Source: Chroococcus sp. FPU101
GTDB taxonomy: Bacteria; Cyanobacteriota; Cyanobacteriia; Cyanobacteriales; Microcystaceae
DNA: 64,000 nucleotides
NCBI RefSeq assembly: GCF_017312365.1
Contig: NZ_BLJI01000010.1
Coordinates: forward strand, 1 to 64,000
Direction of reading: 5' to 3'
The position numbers and the translations under genes were made by a program. Shown here piece after piece: positions 28,334-37,615 of this stretch. Position 1 is the stretch's first letter; every line of letters starts with the position of its first letter. A model generated the notes under the pieces. The model was not told where the DNA came from and did not search any database. It was given only the letters and a program-made list of their open reading frames with translations.

Positions 28334-29557
28334 TTAATTTCTTAATAGAGAATGGGGTGAATTAAGTTCTGCTTGTTCAGCAATTTGTGTAACCACTGCC
28401 TTACCAATTTCAAGAGAAGATGTCGCAGCCGGGGAGGGAGCATTGCAAACATGGATCGAGGCGTTACATTTCACAATTAAAAAATCGTCTACCAGTTTGC
28501 CGTCATTCATCACCGCTTGAGCGCGTACTCCTGCATGGGTGGGAATGAGATCACTAGATTGGACTTCGGGAATCAATCGCTGTAAACTACGGACAAAAGC
28601 AGCTTTACTCCAAGAACGAATCATTTCTTCAATTCCTTGATCTTTATGTTTAGCGGCTAATTTCCAGAACCCAGGATAGGACATGATTTCAGTAAAATCA
28701 CGTAGGTCAAAATCGGTTTTGTGATAACCTTCTCGTTTGAAGCTAAGAACCGCATTCGGCCCAGCGTGAACACTTCCGTCGATCATGCGTGTGAAATGTA
28801 CACCCAAGAACGGAAAATCAGGGTTAGGAACGGGATAAATCAGTGTTTTGACCAAATAACGTTTGTCGGGTTTGAGTTCGTAGTATTCTCCTCGAAAGGG
28901 CAGGATTTTCGCTTGGGGGTTCGCTTGTCCTAACCGCGCCATGCGATCGCTATGCAGTCCCGCACAATTGATCACAAAGCGAGTTTCAAAATCACCGTTT
29001 GTTGTTTTGAGAATTTGACCATTACCAAAGGTCAGAATTTCATTAACTTTGGTATTGAGAAACAAATCACCTCCTTGGAGTCTGATTAAATCAGCGTATT
29101 TTTGACAAACTTGCTGATAATTAACGATTCCCGTACTATAAACTCTAATTCCTTCTAAAGACTGGACATGAGGTTCAATCTCTCGAACTTCCTCTGCACT
29201 AATTTTAGTAACCTTTAAGCCATTCTCTAAACCACGACGGTAAAGATTTTCCAACAGAGGTCTTTCTTTTTCTTCTGTTGCTACGATGACTTTGCCGCAG
29301 ATGTCGTAAGGAATATCATGTTGTTGACAAAATGCCACCATTGATCGGTTGCCTTCACGACACAAACTGGCTTTTAAACTCCTTGGTTTATAATAAATGC
29401 CCGAATGAATGACACCGCTATTGTGACCCGTTTGATGAAAAGCCCATTGGTTCTCTTTTTCTAGAACAACAATACGGGCTTTGGGATAGCGTTGTATTAA
29501 AGCCATACCCGTAGCAAGGCCAACAATTCCACCGCCAATAATTGCAAAATCATACAT
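28334..29557 (-). CDS. FAD-dependent oxidoreductase, LhgO-like
   Basis: The start is placed at 29557 so that the protein opens MYDFAIIGGGIVGLATGMAL, as members of the L-2-hydroxyglutarate oxidase (LhgO) family do. The frame extends 14 codons further without support. The 407 residues show the FAD motif GGGIVGLA, the LEKE strand end, and the TGHNSGVIHSGIYYKP block that is highly conserved in LhgO. Classical LhgO oxidises L-2-hydroxyglutarate to 2-oxoglutarate at the membrane. Homologues inside polysaccharide clusters beside CDP-glucose genes suggest a role in sugar precursor oxidation here. It is located between the CDP-glucose pyrophosphorylase and NAD-epimerase genes, apparently in one transcript. 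Confidence 0.85.
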   Translation of the reverse strand: MYDFAIIGGGIVGLATGMALIQRYPKARIVVLEKENQWAFHQTGHNSGVIHSGIYYKPRSLKASLCREGNRSMVAFCQQHDIPYDICGKVIVATEEKERPLLENLYRRGLENGLKVTKISAEEVREIEPHVQSLEGIRVYSTGIVNYQQVCQKYADLIRLQGGDLFLNTKVNEILTFGNGQILKTTNGDFETRFVINCAGLHSDRMARLGQANPQAKILPFRGEYYELKPDKRYLVKTLIYPVPNPDFPFLGVHFTRMIDGSVHAGPNAVLSFKREGYHKTDFDLRDFTEIMSYPGFWKLAAKHKDQGIEEMIRSWSKAAFVRSLQRLIPEVQSSDLIPTHAGVRAQAVMNDGKLVDDFLIVKCNASIHVCNAPSPAATSSLEIGKAVVTQIAEQAELNSPHSLLRN

Positions 29558-29583
29558 AATGTTATTTGTTGAATAATAAATTT

Positions 29584-30357
29584 TTACCAAACTTTCCAAG
29601 GAGCTTGTCCACTTTTCCAGAGTTCTTCTAAATAATTTTTATCTCGTAAAGTGTCCATCGGCTGCCAAAAACCATCATGTTTATAAGCCGATAATTGTTC
29701 CAAGTGGGCTAATTTTTGTAAGGGTTCTTGTTCCCAAATCGTTGAGTCATCCTCAATAAAATCAATGACATCAGGTTCTAAGACAAAATACCCACCATTA
29801 ATCCAAGCACCATCGCCATCAGGTTTTTCTTGAAATTGAGTAATTTTGGTCTGTTCTTGACCTAAACAAATTGCTCCAAAACGACCAGGAGGCTTAGCTG
29901 CAGTAAGAGTTGCCAGAGTTTTTTGTTCTTTGTGAAAAGCCAACAAATTTGTAATATTGACATCACTAACTCCATCACCATAAGTAAAGCAAAAGGTTTG
30001 GGAGCCTAGATGTTCTTTAACTCGTTTTAGTCGTCCACCTGTGAGAGTTGCTTCACCCGTATCGACTAAAGTAACGCGCCAAGGTTCAGCATATCCGAAA
30101 TGGACATTCATCTGATTAAAACGCATATCAAAGGTGACATCAGACATATGTAAGAAATAGTTAGCGAAGTATTCTTTAATCACATAACCTTTATAGCCAC
30201 AGCAAATAATAAAATCATTGATGCCGTGTGCTGCATATGTTTTCATGATATGCCATAAAATCGGCTTACCACCAATTTCGACCATCGGCTTCGGTTTGAT
30301 GCTGGTTTCTTCACTCAAACGTGTTCCTAAACCGCCAGCTAGAATGACAGCTTTCAT
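29584..30357 (-). CDS. rfbF: Glucose-1-phosphate cytidylyltransferase
   Basis: A 257-residue nucleotidyltransferase. The nucleotide-binding loop [20 protein letters not shown] is followed by [16 protein letters not shown] and the CDP-glucose-type [17 protein letters not shown] and [13 protein letters not shown] segments. These distinguish RfbF from RmlA and GalU. It converts CTP and glucose-1-phosphate to CDP-glucose, the entry to CDP-linked deoxy or branched sugars. It is the first gene of a three-gene run (rfbF, LhgO-like, NAD-epimerase), with an AGGAAA ribosome binding site. The partner 4,6-dehydratase RfbG is absent from this window. Confidence 0.93.
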   Translation of the reverse strand: MKAVILAGGLGTRLSEETSIKPKPMVEIGGKPILWHIMKTYAAHGINDFIICCGYKGYVIKEYFANYFLHMSDVTFDMRFNQMNVHFGYAEPWRVTLVDTGEATLTGGRLKRVKEHLGSQTFCFTYGDGVSDVNITNLLAFHKEQKTLATLTAAKPPGRFGAICLGQEQTKITQFQEKPDGDGAWINGGYFVLEPDVIDFIEDDSTIWEQEPLQKLAHLEQLSAYKHDGFWQPMDTLRDKNYLEELWKSGQAPWKVW

Positions 30358-30521
30358 AAGTATTATTTCCTGTTTAAAACAAATTTGAATTTTTTAGGAG
30401 ATAGAAAATCTAATTGACTTTACTTGATACCAAACACAGTAAAAGTCTTTTATTTAGACGTTTCGGGTATAAATCATAGTCAAGCAGTAAAGGGTATCAA
30501 AGAAACTTTTCGTACATTTAC

Positions 30522-32003
30522 TTAACTCTTAATTGGAGTTAAAAAAGCCTGAACGTTTTTGTTGTTATTAATGCTAGAATACCTGCGAATTTGATAATTT
30601 TCATTGATTTTTGATTGAATGTCCTCTGGTAATAAATTTGAATTAACATTAAGTTGAATTAGAGAAAATGAATGATTTTCTATATTTTTAATCAGTTCAT
30701 TTTTATCAATTAAACTTTTTTTTGTTTTAAGTTTTTGCCCAAGGTTAAATACATCGACTGTAAAAGATTTGTTAGCCCAATAACATAAAGCAAGATTTTC
30801 ACATATTATAGGCTCATCAAAAGATTTAACAAAGTTAATATCTTCAAGAGCCATTGTTTTTCGATTATTTAACTCTTGAATTGTTAACATAAGCCCACCT
30901 GTTTTTTCGGGAATTGTAATTAAAACAGATAAAAATAGAATTAACATTGCAGTAATTTGTATCCAAGATAGTCTATTAAGTCCGTACGGTTTATAGTCTC
31001 GAATACTAACTAGATTATGAATCGCAATTCCAGACATAATACATAACCCAATAATTGTATCAAATATTGCATTAAAACTGACACCTTCTCCTCCAGAAAT
31101 AAAAATTCCAAAAATAGTAGAAATTAAAATATAAAGACTAAGCAAATGAATTGTTTTGTTAGAATAATCTAGCATTATAGCAATAATTGCTATTCCAAAA
31201 AATAATAACAAAGGCGTTATGAAATATTCAATGCTTTTAATAGCACTAAAGATTGAATAAACCCTAGCAGTAGAGAAGAAATTTTCATAAAAAGAAAATC
31301 CATATATAAAATAGCAAGTTAAACCTAAAGTTATTAATAAAATTCCCAACACTATGATTGAAAAGTAATAACTTTTTCGTTTATATATAAACAACCAAAT
31401 TATGATCGATAGAGGAAGTGAAATTAAATTTTGTTTAATACAAACTCCAATACTTAACAGCAGTAAACTTAGTAATAATAACTTATTCTTATTATTATCA
31501 ATAAACACAATAAATGTGTATAGCCCACTAATTTGAATTGCATGACCTAGAATTTGTGGATCATTCATTGCAATATAAGTGTAATAATGACCTGTGATAT
31601 ATCCAATAAAAAGTAATCCAGAATAAAGGGATAAATATTTAGATTTGCTTAGATAATAAATGCTCAGACCAATAAAGAATGAAACTAATATTAAACTAAC
31701 AAAAGAAATAATTCGCCCCGCTATGATGTTGTCACCAATCAATTGACCTAACGCGCCTACTATATAAAATGATAAAGGTGGATAATTATTGGAAATATAC
31801 GATTCAATTTTAGGATATAAAGCAATCCCATGAAAAGCATGAAAAGTTTGATAAGCATTCCAACCTTCATTATAGTTTTTAAAAATTTTATAGGGGATTT
31901 CGATAACTGGCCTAAATACTAACAAAAATATTGACAGCAATAATATTGTATTTAGCGTATATATTCCATATTTTTCAATTTTTTTTTCTAGAAAAATCTG
32001 CAT
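30522..32003 (-). CDS. GT-C-type multi-pass glycosyltransferase
   Basis: A 493-residue integral membrane protein with about ten to twelve hydrophobic segments (for example TLNTILLLSIFLLVFRP and YYFSIIVLGILLITLGLTCY). An acidic motif after the first helix (YNEGWNAYQ) and a following periplasmic-type SYISNNYPPLSFYIVGALG fit the GT-C fold (RgtA/ArnT/PMT-like), which uses polyprenyl-phosphate sugars on the periplasmic side. The C-terminal 120 residues are soluble. No closer name can be justified. The DNA is notably AT-rich even for this window. It stands about 135 bases from the broken GT2 gene upstream. Confidence 0.65.
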   Translation of the reverse strand: MQIFLEKKIEKYGIYTLNTILLLSIFLLVFRPVIEIPYKIFKNYNEGWNAYQTFHAFHGIALYPKIESYISNNYPPLSFYIVGALGQLIGDNIIAGRIISFVSLILVSFFIGLSIYYLSKSKYLSLYSGLLFIGYITGHYYTYIAMNDPQILGHAIQISGLYTFIVFIDNNKNKLLLLSLLLLSIGVCIKQNLISLPLSIIIWLFIYKRKSYYFSIIVLGILLITLGLTCYFIYGFSFYENFFSTARVYSIFSAIKSIEYFITPLLLFFGIAIIAIMLDYSNKTIHLLSLYILISTIFGIFISGGEGVSFNAIFDTIIGLCIMSGIAIHNLVSIRDYKPYGLNRLSWIQITAMLILFLSVLITIPEKTGGLMLTIQELNNRKTMALEDINFVKSFDEPIICENLALCYWANKSFTVDVFNLGQKLKTKKSLIDKNELIKNIENHSFSLIQLNVNSNLLPEDIQSKINENYQIRRYSSINNNKNVQAFLTPIKS

Positions 32004-32138
32004 AGTAATTAATTTCCAATAAAAAAAGATTAGTTAGCTTTTTTCCCTTTGAAACATTTGCAAAATCAGAAACTGCATTAAGATTTCGTTATTTTCTCAA
32101 ATCTTTATTTTTCCTTGTAGGAACTGGATACTTAAGTT

Positions 32139-33076
32139 TTAGGCAGGCTGCTGAGTTTTATTATCTCGTAGATAAATCCATAACTTGATGATTGGCCAAG
32201 TTATCGCTTTGCATAAATCTTTAAGTAACCCTAGCCAATTCCAAGAAATCCATTGCAACATCTGTACATAACATAAAAATTTCTCAAGTAAGGAAATGGG
32301 TGCTGATTGAATAGCTCTGAGATATTCTAAAAACCATTTCCATTTTGTTAAATAAAGTTGATCTTTTTTCGCTGGATCATACCAGGCAATTCGTTCTCGA
32401 TAAGTTGGATATGCTCTAATTGAATTACTAGGATGATCTCTTTTAAAAAAGAGAGTTTTTGGAATTTCAGAAAATTCACCATACAGAACCAATTCACCTA
32501 ATAAAACTAAATCTGAAGATGGATAACTTCCAACGATTGGTGTTTTTTTCAGAATATTAGTTCTGATTAATCCATGAAATGGATTACATAAATTTCCATA
32601 ACGGACTAACTGATGATATCGTCTAAATCGTTGATGAGCTTTTGTTGAACGAAGATCAAATCATCGGAGCATTGTTCTACTGGATTATTCCATTGATTAA
32701 TAATCGTCGTCTGTGGATAACACAAAACAATTGATAGATTTTGTTCGAGTACCTCAACACATTTCTCTAAAAGTTCGGGAGCGCAAAGATCATCATGATG
32801 CGCCCATTTAAAGTAATTTCCTTTTGCTAATTTAACAACTCGACTTTGATTCCACGCCGCACCCATATTACACTCGTTTCGATAATAACGAATGCGTTGA
32901 TCTTGAGTCGCGTAGAAATAACAAATTTCTTGAGTTTGGTCGGTTGAAGCATTATCAGAAATGATTAATTCAAAATCTTGGAATGTCTGATTTAAAATTG
33001 AATTAATCGCATCTTTTAGAAAAACTTCACCATTATAGACGGGCATTCCAATACTAACTTTAGGAGTTGAATTCAT
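32139..33076 (-). pseudogene. GT2 glycosyltransferase gene with a frameshift
   Basis: The first 156 codons (from ATG 33076) form the GT-A catalytic half of a family-2 glycosyltransferase: VSIGMPVYNGEVFLKDAINS, ELIISDNASTDQTQEI and FKWAHHDDLCAPELL, with the DxD equivalent HHDD. The frame ends at a stop at 32606. The next frame continues the same protein without a gap in sense, KAHQRFRRYHQLVRYGNLCN through PFHGLIRTNILKK, and joins the open frame MVLYGEFSEIPKTLFFKRDH that ends at 32139. The change lies at or near a run of four T (32640-32643, AAAA in the gene). A one-base indel restores a protein of about 310 residues. It is either a true pseudogene, a phase-variable slip site, or a sequencing error. 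Confidence 0.85.
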
Positions 33077-33088
33077 ATAAATTAATCA

Positions 33089-34399
33089 TTATTCTAAAAG
33101 AATTTGTTGCAAGGATATTGTCGCCATTAAACCCGTTAAAATTAAAGAACCCAAATAGCTTTTTTTAGAGTATTGCATCTGACGAGAGGCTAAAAAAGCT
33201 AAGGTAATAAGGATTAATGGTTCATAGTAACGTTGATAGGTTCTCATGCTAGAGGTGCCGACAATCGTCCAAGCAATCATACTAAAAAGAATTAAAAGAT
33301 CGTTACTATTTTTATTAAATGTAGTCACTTTATACCATAAACTCATTAATACAGTACCCAAAGGACTAAGGAATAAAAATAGAATAGAACGATCTTGAAC
33401 CGTTGGTAAACTTTTAACAAGAATCCATAACCAGCCACCATAACGTCCAGCAGCTTTGTCATAGTTGGAAGGAAAGAGTATAGCAAGACTCAAGCCGATA
33501 ATAAGGCTAATAATTAGCATTCCATACAGTTCTGATGCTTTAATTTCCTTTAGTTCTCTAACTAAATAACCGGTATAAAATAAGCTAAAAATAGCAAACA
33601 GAGAACTCACAAAAGGTAAAACTGTCCAATTAATTTGTTTCGATTTGCTGATATGTTCACTCACAAATTCTGGAGGTAAAAGTCCATGCCATAAAGCTAG
33701 GAAATAACCAAGAACTAAACAGGCAGGTAATAAAGCTAATAAATAAAGCCAACCATTAAACTGTTTTGTAGAACTTTTCAGAAGACGAAGTAAAGTAGGA
33801 ACAATTAGCCAGATATGAGTTTGTCGATAAAAAACTGCTAGAGAGGCAAAAATACCTGCTAAAGAAAGCGTCCAATGATCACGATTAAGTGAGATAGGTA
33901 AAATGAGGAGTAATAACGTTAGAGTCACCCAAAGCAGAGACGCATTATCAGTCATCACCCAAATTGAACTACCTAGAAACTGATAGGAAAAAAGAAACGG
34001 TAAAACTAAATAAGTTGAATTGGCAATATTATTATTACCGCCTAAATAGATCAGCCACCATACACTTAATAGTAATCCTAGACCAAATAAAGCATTGACT
34101 AACCGCACTGGGAAAGCATTGGCATCCGCTTGACCATGATTAAACGTTTTTGCTACCCAAGATAAAGCCAAATGATATCCTGGTGTCGTTGCTGTTTTGG
34201 ATGGATAAAGCTTACCGAAATCCATCGAATCTTTGACAAAAATTTCAACTTGTGGTAGATGATAATAATTTTGATCAATTGCCTGAAAACTATTGCTTTT
34301 ATCATAAATAATTCCAGGAATCACAATCGCAATAAAAATCAGGGCAATGATTAAATTAGCTAAAATAATTTTTGAGAATTTGGAAGTCGTAATCAGCAT
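33089..34399 (-). CDS. GT-C-type membrane glycosyltransferase, ALG10-like
   Basis: A 436-residue multi-pass protein. Segments YYHLPQVEIFVKDSM, TTPGYHLALSWVAKTF and FYRQTHIWLIVPTLL align in type and order with the eukaryotic ALG10/DIE2 alpha-1,2-glucosyltransferase family (FHxPQ, TTPPGLY and RQTNxxW blocks). The C-terminal TYQRYYEPLILITLAF is also in keeping. ALG10 uses a dolichol-phosphate sugar, so the bacterial counterpart would use polyprenyl-phosphate sugar on the periplasmic side. About ten membrane helices are visible. The resemblance is by motif only and remains tentative. It lies between a PIG-V-like gene and the broken GT2 gene. Confidence 0.6.
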   Translation of the reverse strand: MLITTSKFSKIILANLIIALIFIAIVIPGIIYDKSNSFQAIDQNYYHLPQVEIFVKDSMDFGKLYPSKTATTPGYHLALSWVAKTFNHGQADANAFPVRLVNALFGLGLLLSVWWLIYLGGNNNIANSTYLVLPFLFSYQFLGSSIWVMTDNASLLWVTLTLLLLILPISLNRDHWTLSLAGIFASLAVFYRQTHIWLIVPTLLRLLKSSTKQFNGWLYLLALLPACLVLGYFLALWHGLLPPEFVSEHISKSKQINWTVLPFVSSLFAIFSLFYTGYLVRELKEIKASELYGMLIISLIIGLSLAILFPSNYDKAAGRYGGWLWILVKSLPTVQDRSILFLFLSPLGTVLMSLWYKVTTFNKNSNDLLILFSMIAWTIVGTSSMRTYQRYYEPLILITLAFLASRQMQYSKKSYLGSLILTGLMATISLQQILLE

Positions 34400-34436
34400 T
34401 TTTTTAGGCTTAATAAAGACTGATGTAAAATAAACT

Positions 34437-35585
34437 TTAAAGCAAAATCTTAGGTAGACCTGCTACCCATTGCCCTTGAGCGAAACGAATGGTAAAACCA
34501 AGTAGTAAAACAGTGAAAAAACTCATTATCAGATATCCCAAACGAGGATGACAACTTAACAGTAAACCCAATGCGATCGATAGAGAAATAATGGTGTAGG
34601 CAAATCGATTAGCCGAACCACTAGCCCCAGAAGCTAAAAGAATCCCAAATGCACAAAAACCGTAGGTTCTCACCACTAGACTTAGTTGAGCGCGTAGTCT
34701 CCAAAGCAGATAAAATCCACCAAAAACCATGACATTTTTAGTCATACTGCTGAATGCTTTACTAAAACCATTAACAAAGGTCAAATCCACGAATTTACTT
34801 AACCAACTGCCCCACGCGAGTCCACCACCTGATGACCATGCTTTTTGTGCTTGAACAAAGACAAAGGGTTCACCAAACCAAATCCAGCAATAACTAATAA
34901 AAAACAGTAATCCTACGGTTGTGGCCAACCCAACAACGTAAGCAATAGGGGGGCGACGTTCTTTCCAAGCGACAATCAGAAAAGTCGGTACCAATGCACA
35001 ACCCGTTGCGCGAGTTGCTGTAGCCATTGCACCCCATAAAGTAGCCCAAGCATAATGATGTTCCTCAAATGCTCGTAAGGCTAATATAGTAAGGAGCAAA
35101 AACAGCCCTTCAGTATAAATAACCGTTCCAAACAAGGAAAATGGACATAATGTTAAAACAGCCGTTGCCCATTTTGCCGTATTAGTACCATGTAGTTTTT
35201 TGACCCATGAGTACAGCAGTAGTAACGCTCCTAGAAAGGATAAGTTATTAACCAGTATTCCTGCTACTTCAAAAGACAAACCGAGGGACATGAGCAAACG
35301 AGTTGCCAAAGGAAATAGGGGAAAGAAAGCAATAGAATGTTGCTGTCCATCATTAGCATAGCTATAGCCGATGGTTGCAATTTTTCGGTACCAGTTGCCA
35401 TCCCAGTTCGCAAAATTCGCCCATCCTGAGTGGGAGATCCCAAACCCAATGAATAGCATCGCAATGACAATTAATAAGCGGCTGAGTAGCCAAATGGTCA
35501 TGACAAAGATAAATTCATTTTTTAGAGTCTGTGCATTTTGGTCAATTTCTAGATTAATTTTTTTTAGTAAATTTTTTTGAGCCAT
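34437..35585 (-). CDS. PIG-V/Gpi18-like membrane mannosyltransferase-type protein
   Basis: A 382-residue multi-pass GT-C protein. The signature WDGNWYRKIATIGYSYAN after the first helix, then HSIAFFPLFPLATRLL and CPFSLFGTVIYTEGLFLLL, are hallmarks of the PIG-V/Gpi18 family. Its eukaryotic members add the second mannose of the GPI anchor. Bacterial homologues occur in polysaccharide loci and use polyprenyl-phosphate sugars. The Asp in WDGNWY is the expected catalytic acid. Around eight membrane helices. Start at ATG 35585 gives MAQKNLL. The sugar is uncertain. Confidence 0.78.
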   Translation of the reverse strand: MAQKNLLKKINLEIDQNAQTLKNEFIFVMTIWLLSRLLIVIAMLFIGFGISHSGWANFANWDGNWYRKIATIGYSYANDGQQHSIAFFPLFPLATRLLMSLGLSFEVAGILVNNLSFLGALLLLYSWVKKLHGTNTAKWATAVLTLCPFSLFGTVIYTEGLFLLLTILALRAFEEHHYAWATLWGAMATATRATGCALVPTFLIVAWKERRPPIAYVVGLATTVGLLFFISYCWIWFGEPFVFVQAQKAWSSGGGLAWGSWLSKFVDLTFVNGFSKAFSSMTKNVMVFGGFYLLWRLRAQLSLVVRTYGFCAFGILLASGASGSANRFAYTIISLSIALGLLLSCHPRLGYLIMSFFTVLLLGFTIRFAQGQWVAGLPKILL

Positions 35586-35597
35586 AACATCAAATCA

Positions 35598-36332
35598 CTA
35601 TGGAACTAAAGCTAAATCTAGACTGTGACGCATTTTCACAACACGGGCGGGAACTCCTACGGCGATCGCGTTTTCTGGAATCGAATGGGTTACTACAGAA
35701 CCCGCACCAATGACGGCTCCTTTGCCAATGTGGACTCCATCTAGAACAATTACGCCATATCCAAGCCAGACATCATCCTCAATGGTGATGCCTCCTTTGG
35801 TTATCAAAGGTTGCTCTTTAATCAATTTGTCGGGTGCAATGCCATGATTGTAGGAATAGAAAGCGCAATTGGAGCCAATTTGAACCGAACAACCAATCTG
35901 AATCGGAGCTTTATAGGCACTAAACTGACATCGAGGTTGAATGTGACTATCTGCGCCGATGGTTAGGCTGCCTTCTTCTCCTGTTTGAATGCAAAGATCA
36001 CCATAGAGATGAACACGATCATTGAGTTTAACTTTTCCTCCTTTTTTATCCTGATAAATTAGGACGCGATCGCCAATAAAAATATGATTTCCAAGTTGCA
36101 AATCACGATGATAAATAGTGGCATTCGGAGCAATATAACCTCGCCGATGATAACTGGCTAGACGACGACGTTCATAATAAGGAGGAGCGCACCAAGTCGC
36201 TAAAAAGGTGGACACTCTACCTAAAAAACTTTGTCCCGAAAAACGCATCCAAAACCACATCCAAGATCTAGTCAAAATTCCTTGAATTCCCCAAAAATGC
36301 CATTTTGACTGTTTATTAATAAGTAATTCCAT
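35598..36332 (-). CDS. Hexapeptide-repeat O-acyltransferase (second copy type)
   Basis: A 244-residue left-handed beta-helix acyltransferase. Hexapeptide turns run from NATIYHRDLQLGNHIFIGDR to VHIGKGAVIGAGSVVTHSIP. The catalytic-region His is in AFYSYNHGIAPD, and WLGYGVIVLDGVHIG is the typical C-terminal coil. The N-terminal 80 residues are basic and tryptophan-rich, unlike the homologue at 12629-13384. The enzyme would add an acetyl or similar group to a sugar of the repeat unit. The start is 5 bases after the Alg13-like gene's stop, so they are probably cotranscribed. Confidence 0.85.
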   Translation of the reverse strand: MELLINKQSKWHFWGIQGILTRSWMWFWMRFSGQSFLGRVSTFLATWCAPPYYERRRLASYHRRGYIAPNATIYHRDLQLGNHIFIGDRVLIYQDKKGGKVKLNDRVHLYGDLCIQTGEEGSLTIGADSHIQPRCQFSAYKAPIQIGCSVQIGSNCAFYSYNHGIAPDKLIKEQPLITKGGITIEDDVWLGYGVIVLDGVHIGKGAVIGAGSVVTHSIPENAIAVGVPARVVKMRHSLDLALVP

Positions 36333-36337
36333 AGCTC

Positions 36338-36850
36338 TTATCTAGTTGTTTTGCTATAAATAGAAGCATCTAAGCTTTGATAATGATTAATTAAATGTTC
36401 AACTAACAAAGGTGCTTCAAATAAGCGACCAAAATAAGGTAATGGTCGTTGCCTAATCAATCTAACTAGCTGATGATATTCCGTACAATAATGAATTCCA
36501 AATTGTTCAACTTGGCGTGCGAATATTAACTGATGGTCATCAATATGCTCACCATAACGTTTTAATCGAGGAAGTAAGATAAAACTTGCTCCGAGTTCGG
36601 CAAGATTTCGCGTAGAACCTTGACCCGCATGAGATACAACTAATGAAGATTTTTTAATATAATCTTGCATTTCATAGCGAGTCAGTGATTTATGTAGTGT
36701 CACTAAAGGATGATTTAAGTTATTAACAGGTGTTGTGCCATGTTGAAAGACTACGGGTTCATTGATCAATTTCGATTCTAATAAACTATTTAACCAATCA
36801 ACAGAGCGATGAAAGGGAAAATTAATGGTACCTAGTGTAAAAACAATCAT
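36338..36850 (-). CDS. Alg13/PssE-like glycosyltransferase catalytic subunit
   Basis: A 170-residue protein equal to the C-terminal (nucleotide-sugar-binding) half of GT28/GT1 enzymes. It opens MIVFTLGTINFPFHRSVDWL as Alg13/PssE proteins do. VVSHAGQGSTRNLAELGASF is the donor-binding glycine-rich block, followed by HIDDHQLIFARQVEQFG. Alone it is soluble; it needs a membrane partner of Alg14/PssD type, which is encoded just upstream at 37135-37584. Together they would add a GlcA, GlcNAc or similar sugar to the lipid-linked acceptor at the cytoplasmic membrane face. An AGGAGCT ribosome binding site precedes the ATG. Confidence 0.85.
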   Translation of the reverse strand: MIVFTLGTINFPFHRSVDWLNSLLESKLINEPVVFQHGTTPVNNLNHPLVTLHKSLTRYEMQDYIKKSSLVVSHAGQGSTRNLAELGASFILLPRLKRYGEHIDDHQLIFARQVEQFGIHYCTEYHQLVRLIRQRPLPYFGRLFEAPLLVEHLINHYQSLDASIYSKTTR

Positions 36851-36855
36851 AATCT

Positions 36856-37098
36856 TTAGCTCCTAAGTTTTTGGGCTAATTCTTTAATCGTATTGTGATA
36901 AAATTCATCGCTTATTTCAGGATGTATTTGATTTACAAATTTAGATTGCTGAACATAATCATGTTTTTTTGTTAACTTTTCAATTAGCCAAATCACAAAA
37001 TCATAGATAACGGCAAAAGTTAATAAAAAACATGATAGAATAAACAGCAATAAATAAAAAGATCCTACATATAAGAACTTTCGGATAATCAGTTTCAT
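36856..37098 (-). CDS. Small membrane protein between the Alg13- and Alg14-like genes
   Basis: An 80-residue ORF with one long hydrophobic segment (FYLLLFILSCFLLTFAVIYD at about 15-34), a short second hydrophobic stretch, then a charged soluble tail (KKHDYVQQSKFVNQIHPEIS). I do not recognise the family. It lies 5 bases before the Alg13-like start and 36 bases after the Alg14-like stop, in the same direction, so it is very probably part of that operon. It may be an extra anchor or scaffold for the two-part transferase; that is inference from position. Confidence 0.6.
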   Translation of the reverse strand: MKLIIRKFLYVGSFYLLLFILSCFLLTFAVIYDFVIWLIEKLTKKHDYVQQSKFVNQIHPEISDEFYHNTIKELAQKLRS

Positions 37099-37134
37099 TG
37101 ATTGACCCTAACTTGTGAGGTTTGTGCTAAAAAT

Positions 37135-37584
37135 TTAAACAACAATCCCGTGATATTGAACTTTTGGATAATGAGTTAAACAATTTGGCCATTGTACATA
37201 TAGCTCATCAACGATGTTATAGATTAATTTTCCGCTTAAACTTAAGGATTCTGAGCGAGTAATGCTTTCAACATAAACTGTTTTTATTCGCAAAATTTTA
37301 GCAGCAAAGATAAAAGGAACTGCTAAACTCGCTCCAGTAGAAATTACTATATTAGGGCGATATTTTACCAAAATAATTATGGCTTTTATAAAATTAATCA
37401 TAGCTCTTATAACCATTCTGGCTTCTTGCATCGTGACCCAATGAACAATTTCTTGACCTCTAAGCATTTCAGTATCAAATTTTGGATAAGTTACCCATGC
37501 TCGTTCATGTTTAGACCAAAATTTCTTTAAACCTAGCATAGTTGAAAAATGACCGCCTGGGTTACAAACAAGTAGTAATCTCAT
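37135..37584 (-). CDS. Alg14/PssD-like membrane-anchor subunit of a two-part glycosyltransferase
   Basis: A 149-residue protein opening MRLLLVCNPGGHFSTMLGLK, the Alg14/PssD acceptor-side signature (GGH). Further blocks are RPNIVISTGASLAVPFIFAA and KTVYVESITRSESLSLSGKL, matching the same family, and QWPNCLTHYPKVQYHGIVV closes the protein. It binds the lipid-linked acceptor and recruits the catalytic Alg13/PssE subunit. The two are separated here by an 80-codon ORF, an arrangement I would not expect by default. A GAGGAAAT ribosome binding site is present. Confidence 0.87.
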   Translation of the reverse strand: MRLLLVCNPGGHFSTMLGLKKFWSKHERAWVTYPKFDTEMLRGQEIVHWVTMQEARMVIRAMINFIKAIIILVKYRPNIVISTGASLAVPFIFAAKILRIKTVYVESITRSESLSLSGKLIYNIVDELYVQWPNCLTHYPKVQYHGIVV

Positions 37585-37615
37585 TTAGATTTCCTCATCG
37601 TAAAAAAATCTTATT

